DNA of 64,000 nucleotides from Pseudidiomarina sediminum DSM 21906 (lineage in GTDB: Bacteria > Pseudomonadota > Gammaproteobacteria > Enterobacterales > Alteromonadaceae): positions 62,001 to 126,000 of the forward strand of contig NZ_KE383983.1 in assembly GCF_000423165.1 (NCBI RefSeq), read 5' to 3'. Made by a program: the position numbers and the translations under genes. Below are positions 25,434 through 37,741 of this stretch, piece after piece (position 1 is the first letter of the stretch; each line of letters opens with the position of its first letter). The notes below the pieces were generated by a model. It was not told the DNA's origin and searched no databases. It saw only the letters and a program-made list of their open reading frames with translations.

Positions 25434-26885
25434 GTGCGCCTTCGAGGTATATTTCGCATCCTAGGTTTATTGATTTGCTTGTTTAGCGGCACGCTGTTGC
25501 CGCCAGCTGCCGTGGCAGTCTATTACGGTGACGGCGGTGGTACTGCATTTATGTTGGCGTTTGCGATTAGCCTAGTGATCGGCTTTTTGGTGTGGTACCC
25601 AAACCGTAAAGTGCACTCTGATTTAAAGGTACGTGACGGCTTTCTGCTGACCGTATTGTTCTGGACCGTACTTGGCATGGTTGGGGTGATGCCGTTATGG
25701 TTTGCTGAAGAATTACCCTTATCCTTTACTGATGCCGTATTTGAGTCGTTTTCAGGCCTGACCACCACGGGTGCGACGGTGATTCAAGGTATTGAAACGC
25801 TGCCACACAGTATTTTGTTTTATCGTCAGCAACTGCAATGGTTGGGTGGTATGGGGATCATCGTGCTGGCCGTAGCGATTCTGCCGATGCTTGGTATCGG
25901 TGGCATGCAGCTTTATCGGGCGGAGATCCCCGGGCCGCAGAAAGACGCCAAGATGACCCCTCGAATCGCCGATACTGCCAAGCATCTTTGGTATATTTAT
26001 GTGGCGTTAACCGCGGCCTGTGCCATTGCCTACAAGCTTGCAGGTATGGGCTGGTTTGACGCCATTAGCCATTCGTTTTCGACCATTGCCGTGGGCGGTT
26101 TCAGTACGTACGATGCCAGTATGGGCTATTTTGATAGTAGTACCATCAACACCATCTGCGTAGTGTTCTTATTACTGTCATCAATTAACTTTGCCATTCA
26201 CTATGCGGCCATTACTGGTCGCTCATTGTTAAGTTATGCACGTGACCCTGAAGTGAAAGCTTTTCTTGGCATTCAGGCTGTACTTATTTTCGTGGTGTTT
26301 GCTACGGTGTTGGTGCATAAGGAGTTTGCGGACACGGGGACAGCCTTTAACCAAGCAATGTTCCAAGCGGTATCTATTGGTACTACGGCGGGGTTTGCTA
26401 CTACGGATTTTGCGTCTTGGCCGCTATTTTTGCCGCTCTTGCTTATTTTCGCCAGTTTCATTGGTGGTTGTGCCAGTTCAACTGCGGGTGGCCTAAAAGT
26501 AGTACGGGTGGTGTTGCTTTTCCGGCAAGGCGTGCGTGAGCTGAATCGCTTGGTCCATCCGGCGGGGGTCTACTCAGTGAAGTTGGGGAACCGCATTTTG
26601 CCACAGCGAGTGGTTGAAGCTGTTTGGGGCTTTTTTGCAGCATACGCACTGGTGTTTGTGGTTATTATGTTGGGATTATTGGCGACTGGCTTAGATGATA
26701 TTACGGCGTTTTCGGCAACCGCTGCGTGTTTGAATAACTTAGGGCCAGGCTTAGGTGAAGTTGCGGCCAACTATTCTACGATTCCTGATACCGCCAAGTG
26801 GCTGCTCGTCATAGCTATGTTGTTTGGCCGGCTGGAAGTATTTACGATTTTGGTATTGTTGACACCGACCTTCTGGCGCTCGTAA
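25434..26885 (+). CDS. trkH: Trk system potassium transporter TrkH
   Basis: This 483-residue inner-membrane protein is the ion-conducting subunit of the Trk potassium uptake system. It has about ten hydrophobic segments and the four P-loop selectivity regions, seen in SGLTTTGATVI, VGGFSTYDAS, TAGFATTDFA and LNNLGPGLGEV. It starts with GTG at 25434, after AAGGAACA. It is convergent with trkA, its regulatory partner, which lies 21 bases away on the other strand. Confidence 0.96.
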   Translation: MRLRGIFRILGLLICLFSGTLLPPAAVAVYYGDGGGTAFMLAFAISLVIGFLVWYPNRKVHSDLKVRDGFLLTVLFWTVLGMVGVMPLWFAEELPLSFTDAVFESFSGLTTTGATVIQGIETLPHSILFYRQQLQWLGGMGIIVLAVAILPMLGIGGMQLYRAEIPGPQKDAKMTPRIADTAKHLWYIYVALTAACAIAYKLAGMGWFDAISHSFSTIAVGGFSTYDASMGYFDSSTINTICVVFLLLSSINFAIHYAAITGRSLLSYARDPEVKAFLGIQAVLIFVVFATVLVHKEFADTGTAFNQAMFQAVSIGTTAGFATTDFASWPLFLPLLLIFASFIGGCASSTAGGLKVVRVVLLFRQGVRELNRLVHPAGVYSVKLGNRILPQRVVEAVWGFFAAYALVFVVIMLGLLATGLDDITAFSATAACLNNLGPGLGEVAANYSTIPDTAKWLLVIAMLFGRLEVFTILVLLTPTFWRS

Positions 26886-26906
26886 CCGAGCGCCACGACC
26901 TTCAAC

Positions 26907-28283
26907 TTAGAAGAACAGGGCGCTTGGCTGGAACAGGCGCTCAACCTCACGGATATACTTCTTATCAACCAAGAATAAAATGACATGGTCATCCGCATGT
27001 AAGACCGTATCATCGTGCGCGATCATCACTTCATGGCCTCGGACGATCGCACCAATGGTGGTGCCAGGCGGGAGTTTGATTTCGCTGATCGACTTACCCA
27101 CCACTTTTGAGGTTTGCTCGTCCCCGTGGGCAATGGCCTCAATGGCTTCAGCAGCACCTTTACGCAGCGAGTAGGCATTTACGATGTCACCTTTACGGAT
27201 CAGTGATAGTAACGCCGAGACGGTTGCGCGCTGTGGCGATACGGCAATATCAATCACGCCATCTTGTACTAAATCAACGTAGGCTGGACGTTGGATGAGC
27301 ACCATGGTCTTCTTGGCGCCCATACGCTTGGCCAACATGGCAGAAATGATATTGGTTTCATCGTCATTGGTAACCGCAATAAAGACGTCAGCATCGTCAA
27401 TATGCTCGTCATTCAGCAAGCGGAAGTCAGAGGCGCTACCGTGTAAAATCGTGGTATGGCGTAATTGTTCGTTGAGTAACTCGGCGCGTTCGCGATTGTG
27501 CTCAATCAGTTTCACATGATGATTTTCTTCCAGCAAACGCGCGAGGCCTGCACCAATATTTCCGCCGCCGGCAATGACAATACGGCGGTATTGGTGTTCC
27601 AGCTTTTGCATTTCTTCCATCACCATACGCACATAGCGCGTGTCTGTGATAAAGAACACTTCGTCGCCAGCCTCGATGATGGTGGTGCCCATAGGTTTAA
27701 TCGCTTTGCCTTGCCGGAAAATCGCGGCAACGCGGGTTTCCACGTTGGGCATATGCACTTTCAAACTGGAAATCGCATGGCCAACTAACTTACCGCCATA
27801 ATACGCACGCACCGCCACCAAGCTCGCCCGGCCACCGGCAAACTCCATGACCTGTAAGGCCCCGGGGTAGTCTACTAAGCGTTTGATATAGTGCGTGACT
27901 TGTTGCTCTGGCGAAATAATGTGATCGACAGGAACATCATCTTTATGGAACAACTGATCTTTAAAGTCGATGTACTCTTCAGAGCGAATACGGGCGATAC
28001 GCTTTGGTGTACGGTAAAGTGTGTAAGCGATCTGACACGCCATCATGTTGGTCTCGTCACTCGGCGTGACGGCAATCAGCATGTCAGCGTCTTCACACCC
28101 GGCGTTGCGAAGCACGCGAGGGTGGGCCGCATGACCCGGCACCGTGCGAATGTCGTGCTGCTCTGACAGCCAATTGAGCTGGTCTTGATCGGTATCAACA
28201 ACGGTAATGTCGTTGTCCTCTCCGACTAAGTTTTCAGCGAGTGTTCCACCGACCTGACCGCCACCAAGGATGACTATTTTCAT
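26907..28283 (-). CDS. trkA: Trk system potassium uptake protein TrkA
   Basis: This 458-residue cytoplasmic protein is the nucleotide-binding gating subunit of Trk. It has two tandem RCK units, each with a Rossmann GxGxxG motif ([13 protein letters not shown] near residue 7 and [13 protein letters not shown] near 240) and a C-terminal RCK-C domain. It binds NAD(H) and ATP/ADP and controls TrkH, encoded convergently next door. Its start overlaps the rsmB stop by four bases, so it is translated at the end of the def-fmt-rsmB-trkA unit, as in several gammaproteobacteria. Confidence 0.96.
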   Translation of the reverse strand: MKIVILGGGQVGGTLAENLVGEDNDITVVDTDQDQLNWLSEQHDIRTVPGHAAHPRVLRNAGCEDADMLIAVTPSDETNMMACQIAYTLYRTPKRIARIRSEEYIDFKDQLFHKDDVPVDHIISPEQQVTHYIKRLVDYPGALQVMEFAGGRASLVAVRAYYGGKLVGHAISSLKVHMPNVETRVAAIFRQGKAIKPMGTTIIEAGDEVFFITDTRYVRMVMEEMQKLEHQYRRIVIAGGGNIGAGLARLLEENHHVKLIEHNRERAELLNEQLRHTTILHGSASDFRLLNDEHIDDADVFIAVTNDDETNIISAMLAKRMGAKKTMVLIQRPAYVDLVQDGVIDIAVSPQRATVSALLSLIRKGDIVNAYSLRKGAAEAIEAIAHGDEQTSKVVGKSISEIKLPPGTTIGAIVRGHEVMIAHDDTVLHADDHVILFLVDKKYIREVERLFQPSALFF

Positions 28284-29584
28284 TGTTGTTTTTCCACACA
28301 GGCATAAAAGAAACCATCACCGCCTTGTTGGCCGGGCAGGCGTTGCCAACACGTGGCATTGTCTGCATAGCTTATTGGCGTTAGACGGGCATCTGCGTGT
28401 CGTGCGCAGAAGGCTTCAATTTGTTGTTGGTTTTCATCATGTAAAATCGAGCATGTCGCATAAACTAACCTACCACCGGCACGAAGTAATGGCCAGAGGG
28501 CGTCAAGCAACTCGCCTTGCAAGGTCACCAGTTGTTGAATATCGTTGGCACGCCGCAGCCATTTGATGTCTGGGTGGCGACGGATCACGCCTGTTGCAGA
28601 GCAGGGAGCATCTAACAGGATACGATCAAAGGCTTGGCCGTCCCACCAGCTATCGATGGCGCCTGCATCGGCACAGACAATGTTGGCGTGCAACTTTAAC
28701 CGTGTCAGGTTTTCTTCAACGCGTTCCAATCGGTGGGCGTCGACATCTAGTGCGGTCATTGCTACGGAAGGCTCGCGCTCTAAGACATGCGCGGTTTTCC
28801 CCCCAGGAGCAGCACAGCAATCCAAAATACGTTCATTGGCCTGCGCCGCAAGGATTGGCGCGGCAAATTGCGCACTCAAATCTTGCACCGAGAACCAGCC
28901 CTCGGCAAAGCCTGGAAGTTGGCGAACATCAACAGCGTGTTGCAACTGAATAGCTTCGGCCAAGGGGGCTTCGGTTGTGACCTGTAACTCAGGATCATAG
29001 GCATGGAGCGCTTGCTTGAACTCGGTTACGCTGACCTGTTGCGTATTTACGCGTAGCCACATGGGAGCCTGGCTGTTGTTGGCGGCGAAGATAGCCGTCG
29101 CTTGTGCGCCGTAATTACGACGTATCGCATCAGCAAGCCAACGAGGGTGTGCTGATTGTAACTCTGGATTCTGCTGCAACTTAGGTAACAACGTGTCGCG
29201 TTGTCGTTGTAAATTGCGCAGCACCGCATTCACAAGACCCTTTTGTCGGCGTTTTTTCAAGCGTTCTGTCGCTTCGACGGTTGCTGAAACTGCGGCATGA
29301 TCAGAGGTACGCATGTAAAGAAGTTGGTAAGCGCCCACTAACAGCAGGTGGTGTAGTATTACGAGATCTTTCTTCAGCGGCTTGGTCAAAAATTCGGTTA
29401 GCGCGGCGTTAAGAATGGGCAGGTTGCGAAGCACGCCATAACACAGTGATTGCACTAGGGCGCGGTCGCGCGCATCTAAGGTTTCGGTATGTTGAGGTAA
29501 CGCCTGACTTAAGGAGCGACCATGTTCAAGAACATCGGCAACAATACGTGCGGCGGCGGCGCGAGACGCAGCTCCTTTACTCAT
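28280..29584 (-). CDS. rsmB: 16S rRNA (cytosine-967-C5)-methyltransferase RsmB
   Basis: This 434-residue protein is RsmB (Sun), which methylates C967 of 16S rRNA. It has an N-terminal NusB-like RNA-binding domain (residues 1-140) and a SAM-dependent methyltransferase domain with [16 protein letters not shown]. The two catalytic cysteines lie in [16 protein letters not shown] and [11 protein letters not shown]. The start overlaps the fmt stop by eight bases. Confidence 0.96.
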   Translation of the reverse strand: MSKGAASRAAAARIVADVLEHGRSLSQALPQHTETLDARDRALVQSLCYGVLRNLPILNAALTEFLTKPLKKDLVILHHLLLVGAYQLLYMRTSDHAAVSATVEATERLKKRRQKGLVNAVLRNLQRQRDTLLPKLQQNPELQSAHPRWLADAIRRNYGAQATAIFAANNSQAPMWLRVNTQQVSVTEFKQALHAYDPELQVTTEAPLAEAIQLQHAVDVRQLPGFAEGWFSVQDLSAQFAAPILAAQANERILDCCAAPGGKTAHVLEREPSVAMTALDVDAHRLERVEENLTRLKLHANIVCADAGAIDSWWDGQAFDRILLDAPCSATGVIRRHPDIKWLRRANDIQQLVTLQGELLDALWPLLRAGGRLVYATCSILHDENQQQIEAFCARHADARLTPISYADNATCWQRLPGQQGGDGFFYACVEKQQ

Positions 29585-30533
29585 GATGAGGTCCTGTTAA
29601 ACAACTGCCAATAGGAAACTGTTCGCTGCGCCCGTTTAAGAAGGCCGCTGCTGGCATTGCTTTTTTACCCGCGGGTTGCAGTTCAATCAGGCGCAAAGCT
29701 TGCGCGCTGGTTTGAATAACGATGCCATGTTTGTCTGCGCTTAAAATGGTGCCTGGCGCTTGGGACGCGTCGCCGGTAACAACGTCGGTGTGCCAAATTT
29801 TAATGACCTCTTGCGTGGCGGAATAGAGCCAAGCGACGGGCCAAGGATTAAAGGCACGCACCCATTGCTCAAGGGTTTTCGCCGGTTGCTGCCAGTCCAG
29901 CTGTGCTTCTTCTTTGCTCAGTTTGTGGGCGTGGGTAACCAGCGAGGGGTCTTGCACTTGCGCTTGTGCCGCATAGTGTGGCAGATCCGTTAAACACTCA
30001 AGCAATGCGCTCGGGCCTAACTCAGCTAATTTTGCGTAGAGTGATGCGGAAGTGTCTTCTGCAGCGATGGGCAGCGCTTTACTCAATAGCACTGGACCGG
30101 TATCGAGTCCGGCTTCCATTTGCATGATCGCCACACCAGCTTCTTTATCACCCGCCCAAATTGAGCGCTGAATAGGTGCTGCACCACGCCAACGCGGTAG
30201 TAACGAGCCATGCACATTCAAACAGCCATGGGGAAACAGGTCGAGTACTGCTTGCGGTAAAATTAAGCCGTACGCGACAACAATCATGAGATCGGCTTGA
30301 TACCGCGCTAGCTGTTGTTGTGCGTCACTGTCTCTTAGGCTCAGTGGCTGTTCGACCGGCAGCTGATGCTGTAGCGCAAGTTGCTTAACGGCGCTCGCCT
30401 GCAATTTCTTGCCACGTCCAGCAGGACGGTCCGGCTGCGTGTAGACGGCAACGATGTCATGTTGGCCATCAGCCAATAACGCTTGTAAATGTCCCGCGGC
30501 AAACTCGGGCGTGCCGGCAAAAATAATGCGCAT
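29577..30533 (-). CDS. fmt: Methionyl-tRNA formyltransferase
   Basis: This 318-residue protein adds a formyl group from 10-formyl-tetrahydrofolate to initiator Met-tRNA. The signature [20 protein letters not shown] carries the substrate-binding region. The N-terminal part begins [16 protein letters not shown], and a C-terminal OB-type domain is present. It follows def by five bases, the usual pairing of formylation and deformylation. Confidence 0.97.
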   Translation of the reverse strand: MRIIFAGTPEFAAGHLQALLADGQHDIVAVYTQPDRPAGRGKKLQASAVKQLALQHQLPVEQPLSLRDSDAQQQLARYQADLMIVVAYGLILPQAVLDLFPHGCLNVHGSLLPRWRGAAPIQRSIWAGDKEAGVAIMQMEAGLDTGPVLLSKALPIAAEDTSASLYAKLAELGPSALLECLTDLPHYAAQAQVQDPSLVTHAHKLSKEEAQLDWQQPAKTLEQWVRAFNPWPVAWLYSATQEVIKIWHTDVVTGDASQAPGTILSADKHGIVIQTSAQALRLIELQPAGKKAMPAAAFLNGRSEQFPIGSCLTGPHHE

Positions 30534-30538
30534 GATGA

Positions 30539-31045
30539 TTAGTTCGCGGTTAAGCGAGCTTCCTTCTCAAGCTTTTTGCGAATACGGTCGCGCTTTAATG
30601 GCGATAAGTAATCGACGAACAATTTGCCGTTGAGATGATCAATTTCATGTTGAATACAAATCGCGAGCAAGCCTTCAGCCGTAAGCGAGAACGTTTCACC
30701 ATTACGATCTTGCGCCTGCACCGTTACTTTTCCAGCGCGTTCAACTTTGGCGTAGACCCCAGGAAACGAAAGACAGCCTTCTTCGTTGGTGAATAAACCG
30801 TCTTTTTCTGTAATCTCTGGATTGATAAACACTAACGGCTCGTTCTGATCTTCGCTACAATCAGCGACGAACAACCGTTGATGGACATCCACTTGCGTTG
30901 CGGCAAGACCCACACCGTTAGACTCGTACATGGTTTCAAACATCGCGTCGATGGTATCGCGCACAGAATCATCTACACTATGAATAGGTTCAGCGACGGT
31001 ACGTAACCGTTCATCTGGATATTTTAAGATAGTTAATTTGGTCAT
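30539..31045 (-). CDS. def: Peptide deformylase
   Basis: This 168-residue metalloenzyme removes the formyl group from nascent proteins. All three motifs are present: GVGLAATQ (44-51), EGCLS with metal-ligand C91, and HEIDH with H133 and H137 as ligands and E134 catalytic. The start at 31045 gives [15 protein letters not shown], as in the family. A longer in-frame start 20 codons upstream lacks conservation. It heads the def-fmt-rsmB-trkA unit and is divergent from the LysM gene. Confidence 0.97.
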   Translation of the reverse strand: MTKLTILKYPDERLRTVAEPIHSVDDSVRDTIDAMFETMYESNGVGLAATQVDVHQRLFVADCSEDQNEPLVFINPEITEKDGLFTNEEGCLSFPGVYAKVERAGKVTVQAQDRNGETFSLTAEGLLAICIQHEIDHLNGKLFVDYLSPLKRDRIRKKLEKEARLTAN

Positions 31046-31126
31046 AACTCGTAATTCGTTAGTTTCATCTTGCTTAATTTTAACGTAATTTGGGGATGAA
31101 CACACGGGTTTACAATGGAGCTCAAC

Positions 31127-32239
31127 ATGACAACCTGGCGATTACCTACGATTGTAGCTCTCGGCGCATTGCTGATGGGTCCTGCAGCGGCACAGGCAAC
31201 CCCTCAAGACGGTGCAACAACGGCAACCACCGAACAGGGCGACGTGCTGCGTTTACGTGACGATGCGCCACGCGAATACGTGGTTAAAAAAGGCGATACG
31301 CTTTGGGACATTTCAGCAATGTTCTTAAACGATCCTTGGTTGTGGCCGGAATTGTGGCGGGTTAACGACACGGTTGCGAATCCACATTTAATTTATCCTG
31401 GTGATCGTTTGTATTTGAGCTGGGTGAACGGGCGCCCGCAATTGACACGTAAAGCCTTCAAGTCACTTACGCCAGAAGGGGTCATTGCAGCGAAAGGAAA
31501 TCCGTTGCCGACATTTGACTATGAAGTGTTGAAGCCATTTTTAGATGCCCATTATGTGTTAAGTACTGCTGAGCTTGCTGATTTGCCTAAAGTCCTTGGC
31601 GATAACCGTGGTGCGCCGCGGGTCAATGGTATGACCCCAGTGTTTATCGACGGTACCTTGCAGGCCGATCAGAAGTACCGTGTGTTTACGCCGTTAGAGC
31701 GCTTTGATGAACAGGTCGTGGTATTAGATGTCGCTGGACTGCGCGTAAGTTACCAGCAGCAAGATATGACAGAGGGCGAACTGATCCAGCCGAAGCGTGA
31801 AATTAGCCGTGGTGATGTGGTGATGGCGCCACATCCCGTTGAGTTGCCTGACGTGATCATACCGACCAACGGTGCCCCAGTGGACGGCCACGTGGTGGCG
31901 ACGCTGAATAGTCGCGTTAAAAATGGTAAGTACGATATTGTTATTTTAGATAAGGGGCGCAGCCAAGGTGTTGCGGTTGGGCAAATGTTTCAAGCGGTAC
32001 GCCCAGGTACCACCATTTTCACTGACGGTGAAGCTCCCGAGTTAGCGAACCTTTATAAACCTTATGATGACTTGTCACGCTCATGGCGCGATGCGTTAAA
32101 ACTGCCGCCGCGCACTAGTGCGGAATTATTAGTGATTCAAGTCTTTGATGGGGCGAGTGCTGCCATTGTCGTTGAGTCTTATGAATGGTTTGAAGTAGGC
32201 AGCTATTTCGTTCCTAAAATTATTTCAGTAGAGCAGTAA
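31127..32239 (+). CDS. LysM domain peptidoglycan-binding protein
   Basis: This roughly 370-residue secreted protein has a Sec signal peptide (cleavage near AQA-TPQDG) and one LysM domain at about residues 45-95 ([31 protein letters not shown]). A long C-terminal region of the kind found in the LysM protein encoded before dprA in Pseudomonas follows. LysM binds peptidoglycan. The role of the tail is unknown. The second ATG at 31127 is preferred because GGAG lies six bases upstream. The first ATG (31115) adds only four residues. Confidence 0.9.
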   Translation: MTTWRLPTIVALGALLMGPAAAQATPQDGATTATTEQGDVLRLRDDAPREYVVKKGDTLWDISAMFLNDPWLWPELWRVNDTVANPHLIYPGDRLYLSWVNGRPQLTRKAFKSLTPEGVIAAKGNPLPTFDYEVLKPFLDAHYVLSTAELADLPKVLGDNRGAPRVNGMTPVFIDGTLQADQKYRVFTPLERFDEQVVVLDVAGLRVSYQQQDMTEGELIQPKREISRGDVVMAPHPVELPDVIIPTNGAPVDGHVVATLNSRVKNGKYDIVILDKGRSQGVAVGQMFQAVRPGTTIFTDGEAPELANLYKPYDDLSRSWRDALKLPPRTSAELLVIQVFDGASAAIVVESYEWFEVGSYFVPKIISVEQ

Positions 32240-32272
32240 TTACTAACGCTGCTCTTTGCACAAGGATGTGCG

Positions 32273-33310
32273 ATGCAACCATCTCTTCTCGAACTGCTAG
32301 CGCTGCAGCGTCTAGCTTCGTCTGCGCGTCGGCAGGTTCGCCAAAGTGCGACCTTAGCGTCTTGTCAGGCGTTACTTCAACCTATCATGGCGGGGATTCC
32401 TGAGCGAACACTGGCCACCGCACAACAGTGGTTATCGGGCGGCCAGCGTTGTGTGTTGCACTGGTTCTCGTCTGCGTATCCGACGCAATTGCGAGCGATC
32501 CATGACCCTCCGTTGGTGCTTTTTGTAGCGGGTAACCTGACCTTACTTGAGGCTCCACAAGTTGCCCTTGTCGGCAGCCGCAAAGCAAGTCCCCCAGCAT
32601 TACATACGAGTCGCTATTTTGCCGAACACTTGACGCAATCTGGTGTGTTGGTAAGTAGCGGTATGGCGCAGGGGGTTGACCGCGCTGCACATGTTGGAGC
32701 ATTGCAAGTTGGCCCAACGCTTGCAGTGCTGGGAACGGGGCCTGACAACGTTTACCCCAAACAACATCGACAGTTACAGCAACAAATTGAGCAGGCGGGT
32801 GTGTTGGTGAGCGAGTTCCCACCTGGCACGCCGGCGAAGCGTGACCATTTTCCTCGTCGTAACCGAATTCTAAGCGGTTTGAGCAAAGGGGTGTTGGTCG
32901 TTGCGGCTCAAACGCGCAGTGGCACACTCACGACAGCACGGATAGCGACTGAGCAAAATCGTTCGGTGCTGGCGATTCCTGGGTCCATTTGGGATCCTGA
33001 GATGAGTGGCAATCTAAGATTGTTGCAACAAGGGGCGGCGCTGGTCACCCAGGTCCAAGATATCTTTGATGAGTTGAATTTGCCAAGAACGGCACCATGT
33101 AGTGAAGAGGTGCTCGAAAATAATTCCCAGCGAAGCTTGGCAAACCCACAATTGTTGGCTAATGTGGGAACAGAAGCTACATCATTGGACACTATCGTAG
33201 CACGCAGCGGACTACCGGTCGCTGTGGTTTCAGAGCAGTTGGTGTTATTAGAACTAGAAGGGCGAGTGGCTTCAGTCGCCGGTGGTTATTGTAAAGTGGG
33301 GAGGCGCTAA
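32273..33310 (+). CDS. dprA: DNA processing protein DprA
   Basis: This 345-residue protein is DprA (Smf), which binds incoming single-stranded DNA during natural transformation and loads RecA. The Rossmann-like core is seen in [37 protein letters not shown] and [18 protein letters not shown], with a C-terminal winged-helix domain. It lies in the conserved LysM-dprA-smg order. A complete competence system cannot be judged from this window. Confidence 0.95.
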   Translation: MQPSLLELLALQRLASSARRQVRQSATLASCQALLQPIMAGIPERTLATAQQWLSGGQRCVLHWFSSAYPTQLRAIHDPPLVLFVAGNLTLLEAPQVALVGSRKASPPALHTSRYFAEHLTQSGVLVSSGMAQGVDRAAHVGALQVGPTLAVLGTGPDNVYPKQHRQLQQQIEQAGVLVSEFPPGTPAKRDHFPRRNRILSGLSKGVLVVAAQTRSGTLTTARIATEQNRSVLAIPGSIWDPEMSGNLRLLQQGAALVTQVQDIFDELNLPRTAPCSEEVLENNSQRSLANPQLLANVGTEATSLDTIVARSGLPVAVVSEQLVLLELEGRVASVAGGYCKVGRR

Positions 33311-33312
33311 AG

Positions 33313-33786
33313 ATGTTTGATATCCTCATGTATCTGTTCGAGAACTTCATCCACTCGGATGTTGAGGTGGTGGTGAACCATGAAGAGTTAACCGATGAGT
33401 TGACTCGCGCTGGTTTTCGTCAGCAAGAAATCCATAAAGCGTTGGCATGGTTGGAGCGTTTGGCTGATCTTCAAGAGAGTCAGGCAAAGCCTTATCTTAA
33501 TCGTTCTCAAAGCAGTGCAACGCGAGTGTTTACTGCAGAAGAAACGGCCCGTTTAGACTGCGCTAGCCGCGGTTTCCTAATCTATCTTGAAAACTTAGGT
33601 GTATTAGATTTCGCGACACGAGAAATGGTTATGGATCGTGTTATGGAACTCGATATGCCTGAAGTGGCGTTAGATGATTTGAAGTGGGTGGTACTTATGG
33701 TGCTCTTTAATGTGCCTGGGTGCGAAGATGCCTACAATCAAATGGAAGGGTTATTATTTGAGGAGCCAGAAGGCCTTCTGCATTAA
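33313..33786 (+). CDS. smg: DUF494 family protein Smg
   Basis: This 157-residue protein belongs to the Smg/DUF494 family, found next to dprA in many gammaproteobacteria. It begins [14 protein letters not shown] and has conserved hydrophobic and acidic helical segments ([24 protein letters not shown]). Its function is not established. It is two bases after dprA and abuts the following gene, so it is clearly part of that operon. Confidence 0.93.
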   Translation: MFDILMYLFENFIHSDVEVVVNHEELTDELTRAGFRQQEIHKALAWLERLADLQESQAKPYLNRSQSSATRVFTAEETARLDCASRGFLIYLENLGVLDFATREMVMDRVMELDMPEVALDDLKWVVLMVLFNVPGCEDAYNQMEGLLFEEPEGLLH

Positions 33787-34182
33787 ATGAACGACAATTT
33801 TTTAGAACCTCAACCGCTGGGGGTGCCTTGCCCCCAGTGTCAGAAAGAGCTGCAACTCAAAAAAGGCCGCTTTGGCTTATTCGTCGGATGCAGCGGCTAT
33901 CCTGACTGCGATTACATGACTTCTGCGGATTTTGATCCTGGTACAGATGTAACGTGCCCTGACTGTGGTAGCGGTAAGCTGGTGCAAAAAACCAGCCGTT
34001 ATGGGCATTCGTTTTATGCCTGTGATCGCTATCCGTCGTGTCGCTTTTCGGTGCCTTTGCCGCCTGTCGCTGAAGCATGTCCAAAGTGTGCCTATCCAGT
34101 ATTGTTGCGAAAAAAGACAACGGCGGGTGAACGCTTGATCTGCGGCAATAGTGATTGCGACTATAAGTCAGCAATACGATAA
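33787..34182 (+). CDS. Topoisomerase-type C4 zinc-finger protein (YrdD-like)
   Basis: This 131-residue protein has three C4 zinc-finger units resembling the DNA-binding tail of topoisomerase I: CPQCQKELQLKKGRFGLFVGC, CPDCGSGKLVQKTSRYGHSFYAC and CPKCAYPVLLRKK...CGNSDC. It lacks a topoisomerase catalytic domain. It probably binds single-stranded DNA, by family analogy. Its ATG directly follows the smg stop codon, showing translational coupling. Confidence 0.9.
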   Translation: MNDNFLEPQPLGVPCPQCQKELQLKKGRFGLFVGCSGYPDCDYMTSADFDPGTDVTCPDCGSGKLVQKTSRYGHSFYACDRYPSCRFSVPLPPVAEACPKCAYPVLLRKKTTAGERLICGNSDCDYKSAIR

Positions 34183-34211
34183 TAGCGAAAACAATCCGGC
34201 GAGGAGAATTT

Positions 34212-36094
<1,883 letters not shown>

Positions 36095-36096
<2 letters not shown>

Positions 36097-36928
36097 GATG
36101 CAATTTACCGTTTTTGGAAACCCGATTGAACACAGTTTATCGCCGCGCATCCATCAGCTGTTTGCTGAACAATGTGGCAAGCAGTTGGATTATTCGCGTA
36201 GTTTAACATCGAAACAGCGCTTTGCTGGCGCTGTTGCGTCATTTTTTCGTGCCGGCGGACAAGGTGCGAACGTCACAGTACCATTTAAAGAGCAAGCCGC
36301 AGAACTTGTGACCCATCTCACCCCGCGTGCCGCGCGAGCGGCTTCGGTGAATACGTTGATTCCCTTGGGACAAGGTCAGCTTGCTGGCGATACCACAGAC
36401 GGTATGGGGCTGTTGCGCGATGTAGAACGTCTTGTCGGTGCGCAAGGGCTACCTCAGCGAGTGGTGATCATTGGTGCAGGTGGTGCTGCGCGAAGTGTCA
36501 TCGAGCCCTTCCAAGAGGCGGGATGTGAGGTTTACTTAAGCAATCGTAGCGCTGCAAAAGTCACGCCATTAGTGCAACGTTTCAGTGCGCTAAAAGTGTT
36601 ACCTTTCGAGGCGTTAGGACATTCACCGAGTGAGGAATTTAACGCGAATTTTTGTTTGATCAATGCAACGTCGGCGTCGTTGGCTGGGCATGCGTTGCCG
36701 ATCGATGATGGGTGGTTTTCCGCGGGGGTGCTGACCTACGATATGATGTACGGCGCTCAGTTGACAGCGTTTTTGCAACAAGCAAAACGTGCAGGTGCAG
36801 GCGAACTGGCAGACGGCCTAGGGATGCTGGTGGAACAGGCTGCGTTAGCTTTTTCGCTATGGCACAATGGCCATGTACCGGAGACGCTTCCAGTCTTACA
36901 TCAATTACGTGCTGAGCTTAGCGGTTAA
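36095..36928 (+). CDS. aroE: Shikimate dehydrogenase AroE
   Basis: This protein of about 277 residues reduces 3-dehydroshikimate to shikimate with NADPH in aromatic amino acid synthesis. The substrate-binding NPIEHSLSPRIH, the catalytic Lys in NVTVPFKEQAA, the Asp in TDGMGLLRD and the NADP-binding GAGGAARSVI are present. Two adjacent ATGs (36095 and 36098) are both possible starts. The first overlaps the start of the antisense haemoglobin gene. Its stop overlaps the next, convergent gene by four bases. Confidence 0.95.
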
Positions 36929-37206
36929 TCGCGAATCACTATCTCAGGTTGAAGATCGACGTCACCGGTGTGATCGACCGTGGCATAGTCGCCGTCGCGA
37001 CGGACGATGGCGAGTGGGCCTTGCGGCGTATTACGGATAAAGGCTAGGTCGTAGCCGAACTTATTGAGCTGATAAACGCCAAGCTTTTGATCCATGGATA
37101 AACGATCCCACCACTGGGATGGTTCAAGTGCGTGGTTACGGCGCTCTTTTGAAGGTTGCGTTTTAACATGACTACTTACTTGGTAACTCGCTTCCTGTAA
37201 CTCCAT
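36925..37206 (-). CDS. Small conserved-looking protein of unknown function
   Basis: This 93-residue soluble protein has no domain I recognise. It contains WWDRLSMDQKLGVYQLNKFGYDLAFIRN followed by a short beta-rich end (GPLAIVRRDGDYATVDHTGDV, then DLQPEIVIRD). That pattern looks like a genuine folded protein. The stop overlaps the aroE stop on the other strand by four bases. Upstream of its start is a long non-coding region with repeated TTGCAA motifs that could control it. Confidence 0.65.
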   Translation of the reverse strand: MELQEASYQVSSHVKTQPSKERRNHALEPSQWWDRLSMDQKLGVYQLNKFGYDLAFIRNTPQGPLAIVRRDGDYATVDHTGDVDLQPEIVIRD

Positions 37207-37741
37207 GACTGCTCTCTAAATTTTGGGGGTAGGAGAATGCATTTATCCTAAGTTTGCAAACGCTAATATGACGTTTGCAATACAAAATTGCAACTATTCT
37301 CTGATACCTTATTAGTATATCAACCTATTTTTATATGCGAAAAATATTCTAAAATTTCATCGCGATGAACTGGTAATCAGGGCAACTTGTGGTAGTCTTA
37401 GTTTTCGACTCAGCGAATGAGTCGTTTTGAATGTGACCCGTTAATTTTTGCTCGTCAGTACGTCATTCAAAGTTCAGTTTCCACAACTGACAACAACAAT
37501 AATAACAAAGCTTCAGGGCATTCGTTTTATCAGTAAATACCCTGTTAAACCAATAGCTTAGATGTTAACAACACAACATTTGATAAACGTCATTTGTGGT
37601 GCGGTTAGGCTATTGTCAACAGAGTTATCCACATATTACCCACAATCTTATCCTAGCCCAAGGTCTTGTTAAAACTAGCTTGGATGGTGCGGGTATGGCA
37701 TGCTTAGCGGTAACGTTCCGAATCGAGTTAGCATCAGTATT
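37207..37741. promoter_or_regulatory. 535-base A+T-rich region upstream of polA
   Basis: No credible gene lies here. The left part has three TTGCAA motifs (37254-37259, 37275-37280, 37288-37293) just upstream of the leftward 93-residue gene. The middle has an A+T-rich stretch (37300-37370) and a perfect 7-bp hairpin CGACTCA-GCGAA-TGAGTCG followed by TTTT (37406-37428). The right part has one perfect DnaA box, TTATCCACA (37625-37633), and a near match, TTACCCACA (37636-37644). It may contain the polA promoter, a DnaA-controlled element, or an unrecognised RNA. Confidence 0.5.
37625..37644 (+). promoter_or_regulatory. Tandem DnaA boxes upstream of polA
   Basis: TTATCCACA at 37625-37633 is a perfect DnaA box. 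TTACCCACA at 37636-37644, two bases later, differs at one position, and a partial box (TTATCC) follows at 37648. All are in the same direction, about 100 bases before the polA start. The arrangement suggests DnaA binding, either to control polA or as part of an origin-type element. Confidence 0.6.

Noticed and set aside
26873..26896. GGCGCTCG-CGAGCGCC hairpin at the trkH stop as a terminator
   Set aside because: No T-tract on either strand after the stem, so I do not call it a Rho-independent terminator.
32385..32927. 180-codon frame antisense to dprA
   Set aside because: Opposite strand of a conserved gene; no ribosome-binding site or domain.
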